A stretch of DNA of 64,000 nucleotides from Streptomyces bungoensis (GTDB lineage Bacteria > Actinomycetota > Actinomycetes > Streptomycetales > Streptomycetaceae). The DNA is taken from positions 124,001-188,000 of the forward strand of contig NZ_KQ948865.1 of NCBI RefSeq assembly GCF_001514215.1, read 5' to 3'. A program made the translations under genes and the position numbers. Within the stretch, counting starts at the first letter, position 1. Every line of letters starts with the position of its first letter. This document shows, one piece after another, positions 34,748-41,732 of the stretch. The notes below the pieces were generated by a model that worked only from the letters and a program-made list of their open reading frames with translations, searched no databases and was not told where the DNA came from.

Positions 34748-36231
34748 AGGGTGCTCCCCGCGGCCAGGAGCCGGCGGTCGGCCTTGCCGCCGCGGGTGGT
34801 GGGCAGGGTGTCCAGGCGCAGGAAGCGGCGCGGCATCAGGTGCGGCGGCAGCGACCGGGCGAGGTGGCCGCGCAGCTCGGCGTCCGTGGTGCCGGACAGG
34901 TCGCCGGTGAGGTGGGCCAGCAGATGCACGCGCCCCCGGTCGTCGGTGTGCGCCGTCACCACCGCCCCGGTGACACCCGGGTGGGCCAGCAGGCAGCCCT
35001 CGACCTCGGCCGGGTCCACGCGGTAGCCGCGGATCTTGACCTGCCGGTCGGTGCGGCCGGCGTAGCGCAGGCCGCCGGGCCCCCACCAGCCGAGGTCGCC
35101 CGTGCGGTACAGGCGGGCGCCGGGCGGGCCGTAGGGGTCGGGCACGAAGCACTCGGCGGTGCGGGCCGGGCGCCCGCCGTAGCCGCGGGCCACGCCCACT
35201 CCCCCGATGTACACCTCGCCGACCGTGCCGTCGGCGACCGGGGCCAGGTCCGCGTCCAGCACGCGGACCACGGTCCCGGCGCGGGGCGTGCCCACCAGGT
35301 CGGCGGAGGGGTCCGGCGGGACGGGCACGCTGTGCCGGGTGGTGGTCATCGTGCACTCGGTCGGGCCGTACTGGTTGACGAGCCGGCCGGGCACCAGCGT
35401 GCGTCCCCCGGCGGCGAGGAACGGCCGCAGGGACTCGCCGCTGGAGGCGACCAGGGTGACACCGGCCAGCGGATCGGTGAGCCCCGGCTGGGCCGCCAGG
35501 TGGGACAGGAAGGAGGGCGTGACGCTGAGCAGGGCCGTCACCCGGTGCTCGCGGACGGTGCGGGCGAACTCCTCGGGGCGCAGCAGCCGGGCGCGGTCCA
35601 CGATCACCAGGCGGCCTCCGGCCAGCAGCGGTGCGAAGGTGTCCCGGATCGAGGCGTCGTAGCCGAGCGGTGCCGTCTGGAGGGCCACCGTGTCCGGGCC
35701 GAGCCCGAACGCCCCGGCGGTGTCCCGCAGGTAGGCGTCGAGGGCCCGGTGCTCGACCAGGACGGCGCTGGGCCGGCCGGTGCTGCCGGAGGTGTGGCTG
35801 ACGTACGCGAGCGCACGCGGGTCGACCGGCCGCGGCGGCGGGCCCTCCGCGGCCCCGGGCCCGTCCAGCAGGACCGCCGGGACACCCAGGTCGAGTGCGG
35901 GGGCCAGGTCCGCGCGGGTCAGCAGCAGGCGGGCGCCGGCGCTGCGGACGAAGCCGCGCAGCCGGTCGCGGGGCTGGCCCACGTCCAGGGTGAGGAAGGC
36001 GGCGCCGCAGCGCAGCACCGCGGCCATGGCCGCGATGGCGTCCGTGCCGTGCTCGACGGCCACGGCGCAGACCGTCTCCGCACCGGCGCCGTGCGCGCGC
36101 AGCAGGCGGGCGATCTCCTCGATCCGGGCGGCGAGCCGGCCGTACGTCACCTCGCCCGCCGGGGTGCTGAGCGCGACGCGGTCGGGGTGCCGGGCGGCGT
36201 GTGCGGCGATGTCGTCGGCGATCGTGCGCAT
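34744..36231 (-). CDS. Free-standing amino-acid adenylation domain
   Basis: 495 residues of NRPS A-domain type without a fused carrier. Core A3 is SHTSGSTGRPSAV, with serine where lysine is usual. A4 is PLGYDASIRDTFAPL with the amino-acid-binding aspartate (D192). A5 is VNQYGPTECTM, A7 YRTGDLGW, A8 RTDRQVKIRGYRVDPAEVE and A10 GGKADRRL with catalytic lysine. By eye the pocket reads D-A-R-S-A-S-Q-M-T, which matches no code I recall. D192 argues for an alpha-amino acid. Its start overlaps the LanB2 stop by one base (TGATG). It presumably loads the carrier protein two genes downstream, helped by MbtH. Confidence 0.88.
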   Translation of the reverse strand: MRTIADDIAAHAARHPDRVALSTPAGEVTYGRLAARIEEIARLLRAHGAGAETVCAVAVEHGTDAIAAMAAVLRCGAAFLTLDVGQPRDRLRGFVRSAGARLLLTRADLAPALDLGVPAVLLDGPGAAEGPPPRPVDPRALAYVSHTSGSTGRPSAVLVEHRALDAYLRDTAGAFGLGPDTVALQTAPLGYDASIRDTFAPLLAGGRLVIVDRARLLRPEEFARTVREHRVTALLSVTPSFLSHLAAQPGLTDPLAGVTLVASSGESLRPFLAAGGRTLVPGRLVNQYGPTECTMTTTRHSVPVPPDPSADLVGTPRAGTVVRVLDADLAPVADGTVGEVYIGGVGVARGYGGRPARTAECFVPDPYGPPGARLYRTGDLGWWGPGGLRYAGRTDRQVKIRGYRVDPAEVEGCLLAHPGVTGAVVTAHTDDRGRVHLLAHLTGDLSGTTDAELRGHLARSLPPHLMPRRFLRLDTLPTTRGGKADRRLLAAGSTL

Positions 36232-38555
36232 CACGCGTCCCCCTCGCCGGTGACGGTCTGGTCGACGGCGACGAAACGGAGCTCGCTGGTGTAGCGGCGC
36301 CCCTCGTCGTCGGTGAGCCACGCCTGCTCGGGGGTGGGCAGCATCTCGCTGACCTTGAGCCGGGCGTCCGGGTCCTTGCGGGCGAGCCGGCGGGCCGCCT
36401 TGGCGAGGATGGTGACGTAGACGGGGCTGTCGAAGTCGACGTAGAAGGGCCGGGGTTCGGTCGGCGAGACCACGAACACGAAGCGCGGCAGCTCGTGCCG
36501 GCGCTGCCAGTGCCGGGCGCGGACGAAGCGGGCGGCCTCCGCCTTGTCGTCGGCGAAGTCGACCTCCGACACGGGCAGGTGCCAGGTCTCGCGGGCGAGG
36601 GTCAGGCGGTCGACGGTGATCCGCGGGGTGTGCGCGCCCTCCGGGCGGAGGGTGAAGCGGTCCATGACGCGCTGGGTGAGGGTGTTGGCGTAGACGTCGA
36701 GCAGGTCGTACCCGGTGCCGTCGGGCAGGACCGCGGTCAGCCGGCCGGCCCGGTCCTCGACCGTGACGTCGGCGCCGAGCAGCGTGCGCGGGCGGTGCGG
36801 GTCGCCGGTCTGGTCGACCAGGGCCACGTAGTGGTCCTCGGGCCGGTCCAGCGAGGGCCTGCTGCGGGTGGACCACTTCAGGGGCAGCTCCTTGGGCAGC
36901 ATGGGCAGCAGGCGGGAGCCGGGGAAGTCGCGGGTGGTCTCGGCGAGCAGCGCGTCCCGGTCCGGATGCTGGTGCACGAACAGGGAGGCGCCCATCGTGT
37001 TCAGCGCGCAGTGCATCTCCCCGAGGACGAGCCGCACGTCGCCCCGGGCGAGGGCGACCTCGTCGTCGGCGATCACCAGCACGTCGGGGCTGATGTACCG
37101 GGCCAGCGACCAGCCGTCGCCGGGCTCGTCGAACTCCCGGCGCACCCGCTCGGCGAGGTCGGCCGCGGTCAGCCGGACCCGGCGCACGCCGGCCGGGAGG
37201 TCCAGGACGCGGGCCCACTTGGCGCGCAGTTCGGCCTGCACGGCGTCGATCAGGTCGCCGGCGTCGGGGTGCGGCGAGGGCAGGGTGTGCAGCCACAGCG
37301 TGCCCAGGTCCACCGGTTCACCGGAGGCGCGCAGCCGGTCGTAGACGGTGCGCAGGCGGACGCGGACGGCGTCGGCGAAGCGGTTCGTCATCCAGCGGGC
37401 GGCCGTCAGGCACAGCTGCAGCGGCTCCAGGTGGGCCAGCAGCCCGGCGCCGGCCGTGGCGGTCGCCGCGCGCCGGGCGTCGGAGTAGACCAGTCCCCGG
37501 CAGGGCGCGGTGCGTTCGCCCTTGGCCCGCTGGGCCTCGCTGTCGGTGAGCGCGGCGAAGTCGGCCTCCAGGGCGCCGATCGCGGCGGTCAGCGCGGCGG
37601 CGTCGGTGCCGGCGGCGCGTACGGCGTCCCGGCCGCGTTCGAGCACGGCGAGCCGGTCGAGGGCCCGGGTGCGGGCGGCCTCGTCGGGGACGCGTTCGAG
37701 GATGCGGCGCAGCGCGCGGTCGGGATGGGTGGCGGCGGGCACCTCCAGGCGCCACTGCACCCAGCGCCGGGACACCAGCTCACCGACGGCACGGACCACT
37801 TCGTCCCTGTCCATGCCGAGCTCGGCGGCGATGGCGTCCGGGTGCCGGGTGCCGTCGCACAGTTTCAGCACGGCCAGCTCGGTCGCGCCGATCCGCTGGG
37901 CGGGCCGTCCGGGGACGTGGACCGCGCCGTCGGCGCAGCGCACGAAGGACACCCGGCGCGGCGGGATCCAGCGCATCAGCGCGGGGTCCTGGGCGAGGAC
38001 CTTGGCGAGGGCGTCGACGGCCCAGCCGGAGAAGTACACCTCGTGCGCGGCGAGGAAGCCCCGCCCGGGGTCCACGACGACGGCTCCCGGCGCGGACACG
38101 TCCCAGCGGCCCCAGCCGACCGGGCCGAAGAAGCCGATGGTGTCGTTCTTCACGCAGAACCGCTGCCAGTAGTGCGCGACCAGTTCCTCGCGCTGGCGGG
38201 GCATGCTGCTGCGGCTGTCCGTGCCCGGGGTCCAGCGCAGGAACGGTGCGATGCCGGTGCGCAGGACGGCGGGGTTCTGCCAGGCGAGGGCCGCCTGGAA
38301 GCGGGGCTGGGCGGCGATCTGCTGCAGGTGCCGGGCGGTGTGGACGGCGGCCGTGGCGAGGTCGTCGGCGAAGGCCTGCCATTCGGGCCCCGCCAGCTCG
38401 TCGCCGGGACCGAACTTGTCGGCGGCCTCGGCGAGTCCGGGCGGGGCCAGGCGCAGCACGCCGTCGGCGGGGAAGCCGGGGCCGCGCAGCGCGAACTGCT
38501 CCCACAGCCGCCAGCCTCCGCCCGGCAGCAGGACAGGTGCGTGCTCGTCCGACAT
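36231..38555 (-). CDS. LanB-like dehydratase, glutamylation domain only (LanB2; small LanB/PEARL-like)
   Basis: 774 residues, a close paralog of LanB1 with the same single Lant_dehydr_N domain and no SpaB_C elimination domain. The opening WRLWEQFALRGPGFPADG and the core SSMPRQREELVAHYWQRF are identical to LanB1. Elsewhere the two differ widely, so they probably act on different substrates or tRNAs. The ATG at 38555 has GGAAGGAG 7-8 bases upstream. It is first in the operon. The 258-bp gap to divergent mbtH should hold the promoters of both arms. Confidence 0.85.
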   Translation of the reverse strand: MSDEHAPVLLPGGGWRLWEQFALRGPGFPADGVLRLAPPGLAEAADKFGPGDELAGPEWQAFADDLATAAVHTARHLQQIAAQPRFQAALAWQNPAVLRTGIAPFLRWTPGTDSRSSMPRQREELVAHYWQRFCVKNDTIGFFGPVGWGRWDVSAPGAVVVDPGRGFLAAHEVYFSGWAVDALAKVLAQDPALMRWIPPRRVSFVRCADGAVHVPGRPAQRIGATELAVLKLCDGTRHPDAIAAELGMDRDEVVRAVGELVSRRWVQWRLEVPAATHPDRALRRILERVPDEAARTRALDRLAVLERGRDAVRAAGTDAAALTAAIGALEADFAALTDSEAQRAKGERTAPCRGLVYSDARRAATATAGAGLLAHLEPLQLCLTAARWMTNRFADAVRVRLRTVYDRLRASGEPVDLGTLWLHTLPSPHPDAGDLIDAVQAELRAKWARVLDLPAGVRRVRLTAADLAERVRREFDEPGDGWSLARYISPDVLVIADDEVALARGDVRLVLGEMHCALNTMGASLFVHQHPDRDALLAETTRDFPGSRLLPMLPKELPLKWSTRSRPSLDRPEDHYVALVDQTGDPHRPRTLLGADVTVEDRAGRLTAVLPDGTGYDLLDVYANTLTQRVMDRFTLRPEGAHTPRITVDRLTLARETWHLPVSEVDFADDKAEAARFVRARHWQRRHELPRFVFVVSPTEPRPFYVDFDSPVYVTILAKAARRLARKDPDARLKVSEMLPTPEQAWLTDDEGRRYTSELRFVAVDQTVTGEGDA

Positions 38556-38813
38556 CGCGTGCTCCTTCCGAAACGGGGGGTGCGCGGGGATCGCGCGGCT
38601 CGGCCGGGCGGCGGGCGCCGCCGGGGTGCCGGGCGTCCCGCGACCGGAGAGCACGGTCCCGCGCGGCGGCCTCCCGTCACCAGAGAAGATCCGGCAGCAA
38701 CGCGTGCCCCGGGTCCGGCGCGTTCGGCCCTGACCGGGGCGGGCGGCGGCGGGCACGCTGACCTCGCCGGTTCTGACCTGCGGGCCGGCCCCATCACCTG
38801 CGGGAGGTTCACC

Positions 38814-39065
38814 GTGACGCAATCAGACTTCGCGACCGGCACGGGCGGCGAGGAGGTCCGCCCGGACACCGAGGAGGTGTACCTCGTGGTGCGCAACGAC
38901 GAGGAGCAGTACTCGATCTGGCGGGCGGACCGCGAACCGCCGGCCGGCTGGCACGCCGAGGGCCGGCGGGGCACCCGGCAGGAGTGCCTGGACCACATCG
39001 ACGCCGTCTGGACGGACATGCGCCCGCTCAGCCTGCGCCGCCGGCCGGCCGGGGCCGATGTCTGA
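38814..39065 (+). CDS. MbtH family NRPS accessory protein
   Basis: An 83-residue MbtH-like protein. It has the family line NDEEQYSIWRADREPPAGW followed by a short linker and CLDHIDAVWTDMRPLSLR, with the conserved tryptophans. MbtH proteins bind NRPS adenylation domains and make them soluble and active. The GTG start follows CGGGAGGTTCACC. It overlaps the phosphopantetheinyl transferase gene by 8 bp. Clients could be the two NRPSs and the free-standing A domain. Confidence 0.95.
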   Translation: MTQSDFATGTGGEEVRPDTEEVYLVVRNDEEQYSIWRADREPPAGWHAEGRRGTRQECLDHIDAVWTDMRPLSLRRRPAGADV

Positions 39066-39840
39066 GTCCCGCCCGGGTCCGCTGCTCGCGCGGCCGGCGC
39101 ACGCCCCGCCGTCGGCGGCGCCGCCGGGCCGGCTGTGCCCGGCCGTCCTGGACCTGTCCGGACCGGGCTCCGGCACCCCTGACCCGGGCCCGCGGGTGCC
39201 GCACCGGCCGGTGGAGCTGTACCTGGCGGAGGTGGGGCGGCAGGACCGCCTCGCCCTGCGGCGCGCGCGGGAGCTGCTGGACGCCGAGGAACGGGCGCGG
39301 GCCGCCGCGTTCCACCGGCCCCGGGACCGCGACGCGTACGTGGTGGCGCACGCGTCCCTGCGCGGCGTGCTGAGCCGGCTGCTGGGCGTCCCCGCCGACG
39401 CGCTGCCGCTGGTGCGCGAGCCGTGCGCGGGCTGCGGGGGCCCGCACGGCCGGCCCGCGCTGCGCACCTCCGGGGTGCACTTCTCGCTGTCGCACAGCGG
39501 GGACCTGGTGATGGTGGCGCTCGCCCCGACCCCGGTGGGTGTGGACGTGGAGGGGCTGGCCACCGCCCAGGCGGTGCTCGGCGCGCAGTCCGCGCTGCAC
39601 GCGGCGGAGGCGGACGAGCTGGCGCGGCTGCCCGCGCACGAGCGCCCGGCGGCGTTCACCCGGACCTGGGTCCGCAAGGAGGCCTACCTCAAGGGCCTGG
39701 GGACCGGGCTGGTGCGCGATCCGGCGCTGGACTACGTCGGCACCGGCCCGCTGCCGGCCGCTCCGGCACCGGAGTGGACGCTGCGGGACGTCCTCGTCCC
39801 GGCGGGGTACGCGGCGGCGGTGGCCCTGCGCACGCGGTGA
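39058..39840 (+). CDS. Sfp-type 4'-phosphopantetheinyl transferase
   Basis: A 260-residue Sfp-type transferase that moves phosphopantetheine from CoA to the serine of carrier domains. Motifs are GVHFSLSHSGDLVMVAL (about 139-155), VGVDVEG (about 160-166, Mg-binding D-x-E) and WVRKEAYLKGLG (about 204-215). A CAGCGGPHGRP loop precedes them, as in many actinobacterial members. The first 45 residues are a poorly conserved extension. It is co-transcribed with mbtH and ends at a strong two-way terminator. It should prime all carriers in this locus. Confidence 0.94.
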   Translation: MSESRPGPLLARPAHAPPSAAPPGRLCPAVLDLSGPGSGTPDPGPRVPHRPVELYLAEVGRQDRLALRRARELLDAEERARAAAFHRPRDRDAYVVAHASLRGVLSRLLGVPADALPLVREPCAGCGGPHGRPALRTSGVHFSLSHSGDLVMVALAPTPVGVDVEGLATAQAVLGAQSALHAAEADELARLPAHERPAAFTRTWVRKEAYLKGLGTGLVRDPALDYVGTGPLPAAPAPEWTLRDVLVPAGYAAAVALRTR

Positions 39841-39853
39841 GGGCGCAGCGCGA

Positions 39854-39893
39854 GGAGAGCGGGGACCGGCCGGACGGCCGGTCCCCGCTCTCC
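39854..39893. terminator. Bidirectional terminator with 18-bp stem
   Basis: An 18-bp perfect inverted repeat (GGAGAGCGGGGACCGGCC and its complement) around a GGAC tetraloop lies between the convergent transferase and LuxR genes. It is the strongest hairpin noticed in the window. Confidence 0.88.
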
Positions 39894-39975
39894 TTCGGTG
39901 TGTCCGGGGCGGGCGCCTGCGCCCGCCCCTTCCTCGTACGGCCCCCGCACCGCGTCGGCGCCGCCCGCCGGGCCG

Positions 39976-40020
39976 GGCCGGGTCAGACCAGGCCGGGCCG
40001 GGCCGGGTCAGACCAGGCCG
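39976..40020. repeat. Tandem 25-bp repeat duplicating the LuxR1 stop region
   Basis: GGCCGGGTCAGACCAGGCCG occurs at 39976-39995 and again at 40001-40020 (period 25 bp). The second copy contains the last codons and stop of the LuxR1 gene. The first is an untranslated echo downstream. Confidence 0.7.
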
Positions 40021-40655
40021 TGGCGGACCGCCTGGGCGACCGCGTGCGCCCGGTTGCGGGCCTGGAGGCGGGCCATGACCTCGTAGACGACGTTCTTCAC
40101 GGTGTGTGCCGAGCAGTTCAGCAGCCGGGCGATGTCCGCGTTGGCGTGTCCGTCGGCCATGAGGCGCAGGACGGCGGTCTGGCGTGCCGTCAGGACCGGC
40201 GGCCCGCCGCGGCCGCCCGGTTCCCCGCCGGGCGGCGGGCCGCTGGTGAGCAGGTGCGACAGTTCCGGGTAGGGGATGCACGGGTGCGGGTGCCCGGCGC
40301 GCCGGACGCCCGCCGCCAGGCTCTCCGGTGTGAGGTCCCCGCTGCGCAGGACGACCGCGCCCGCGCGCAGGGCGCGCAGCAGGCCGGTCCGGCCGACGGT
40401 GTCGCACACGAGCAGCAGCGGCCCGGTGTCGCGCGGGCCGCGCAGGGCCCGTTCGGCGTCCTGTGCGACGACCACGGTGACGGTCCCCGCGGTCGTGTGC
40501 CCGTCGGTGCAGCTCAGGCCCGCGCGGCGGGCGAGGGCCCGCACCCGGTGCGCACCGTGCGCGGGCAGCACCCGCAGGGTCGCGGGGGCGCGGGACACGG
40601 CGGGGGCGGCGGGCGAGGCGGGCGCGGGGGGCGCGGCCGTGAGGGGAGCCGTCAC
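40008..40655 (-). CDS. LuxR-type regulator 1, degenerate receiver
   Basis: 215 residues. The C-terminal LuxR helix-turn-helix (about 150-212) is clear: LTARQTAVLRLMADGHANAD and NCSAHTVKNVVYEVMARLQA. The N-terminal 140 residues have a response-regulator-like alternation, but no acidic pocket, phospho-acceptor aspartate or late lysine is visible, so phosphorylation is unlikely. It starts at a GTG that overlaps the LuxR2 stop by 4 bp, so the pair is made together and may work as a heterodimer. It is a likely pathway regulator. Confidence 0.85.
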   Translation of the reverse strand: MTAPLTAAPPAPASPAAPAVSRAPATLRVLPAHGAHRVRALARRAGLSCTDGHTTAGTVTVVVAQDAERALRGPRDTGPLLLVCDTVGRTGLLRALRAGAVVLRSGDLTPESLAAGVRRAGHPHPCIPYPELSHLLTSGPPPGGEPGGRGGPPVLTARQTAVLRLMADGHANADIARLLNCSAHTVKNVVYEVMARLQARNRAHAVAQAVRHGLV

Positions 40656-41263
40656 AGCAGGCCCGCCCGGAGGGCGTAGGCGACCGCGTGTGCGCGGTTG
40701 CGCAGCCGGAAACGCTGGGTGATGTCGTGCACGACGGTCGTCACGGTCCGCGGCGAGTAGGCGAGGCGCTGGGCGATCTCCGCGGTCTCGTGCCCGTCGG
40801 CGACCAGGCGCAGCACGGACCGCTCCCGGTCCGACAGCGTGCCTCCGGCCCAGCCGCCGCTGCCGTGCCGGGCGTCGGCCGGGCTGTCCAGGACCTCTTC
40901 CAGCAGGTCCGTCGGCAGGGTGCAGTCGTCCTGGGCGGCGGCCAGCACGGCGTGGCCGAGGCGGGATGCGTCGGCCTCGCGGCGCAGCAGCAGGCCGCGG
41001 GCGCCGGCCGCGAGGGCGTGCAGGGCGTCGCCGGAGGCGAGGGCGCCGGCCACCAGGACGACCGCGGGGCGCTGCCGGTGGGCGCGGGTCAGGCGCACCG
41101 TGTCGAGCTCGGCCGGGCCCAGCCGGTCCACGGTCAGTACGGCGACCCGGGCGTCGGCGGGCTCGCACAGGGTCAGTTCCGGGCAGGCGAGGAGGGTGCT
41201 GCGGGTGCCGGCCTCCAGTACGGGGTCGAGGGCGACCACACCGACGGGTACGGGTGCTCCCAT
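40652..41263 (-). CDS. LuxR-type regulator 2, atypical receiver
   Basis: 203 residues. A NarL-like layout has a receiver fold at 1-115 (VGVVALDPVLEAGTRSTLLA; VLTVDRLGPAELDTV) and a LuxR helix-turn-helix at about 140-200 (LSDRERSVLRLVADGHETAE, AYSPRTVTTVVHDI). The normal phospho-acceptor position reads T/V rather than D, and the late lysine reads arginine, so it looks phosphorylation-independent. The ATG at 41263 follows AAGGAG. It is divergent from the LanM gene across 469 bp containing palindromes that may be its sites. Confidence 0.87.
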   Translation of the reverse strand: MGAPVPVGVVALDPVLEAGTRSTLLACPELTLCEPADARVAVLTVDRLGPAELDTVRLTRAHRQRPAVVLVAGALASGDALHALAAGARGLLLRREADASRLGHAVLAAAQDDCTLPTDLLEEVLDSPADARHGSGGWAGGTLSDRERSVLRLVADGHETAEIAQRLAYSPRTVTTVVHDITQRFRLRNRAHAVAYALRAGLL

Positions 41264-41650
41264 CTGCTGCTCCTTGGAAGGTCGTTCGCCCGGTGGTGAG
41301 CACGGCGGGCGGTCTGGGGGTTCTGCACGACACCGTGCGCCCGCCGGCCGTGCCGCGGCATCGGTAGTCGGTCCCCACCTTTTGCGCGCCCGCCCGCCGG
41401 GGCGGGCGGCCGGTTTCCCGCCGTCCCGCACACGGGGCCCGCCCGGGGCCCGCCCGGGGCGCGGCCCGGCGGACGGACGCCCGTACCGGGCAGGCGTGCG
41501 GGCGGGCCCCCGCGGGTTGCGGGGCGGGCCGCCGCGGGAGGTGGGGGTTCACCCGTACGCCGACCGGTCCGCCCCCCTTCCGGGAGACGGCCGGGCCATG
41601 CCGCTGACGTGCGCTTCTCCCCGGTGCGCGGCCTTCCCGGAGCGGGCATT
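41264..41650. other. Long gene-free divergent region between LuxR2 and LanM
   Basis: About 390 bp of very GC-rich DNA with runs such as CCCGCCCGGGGCCCGCCCGG. No protein of recognisable type is encoded in any frame. It should carry the LuxR2 promoter. No confident -35/-10 pair was found. Confidence 0.5.
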
Positions 41651-41704
41651 CCCCACCTGGGGGGCGGGTCCGCAGGAATATGGGGGTCACTTCCCCATGT
41701 GGGG
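41651..41704. promoter_or_regulatory. Two CCCCA-NN-TGGGG palindromes 42 bp apart upstream of LanM
   Basis: CCCCACCTGGGG (41651-41662) and CCCCATGTGGGG (41693-41704) share the symmetric form CCCCA-N2-TGGGG. Their 42-bp spacing equals about four helical turns, so both lie on one DNA face. A further inverted repeat, ATGGGG-N7-CCCCAT (41680-41698), interleaves with the second. This is a likely control region for the LanM-peptide operon and possibly LuxR2. Confidence 0.6.
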
Positions 41705-41732
41705 GTCGCGGGCGTCTGCCACCTTCGTTGTC

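Noticed and set aside
41264..41650. A CRISPR or other repeat array in the GC-rich gap
   Set aside because: The repeated look comes from simple GC runs; no unit recurs with regular spacing.
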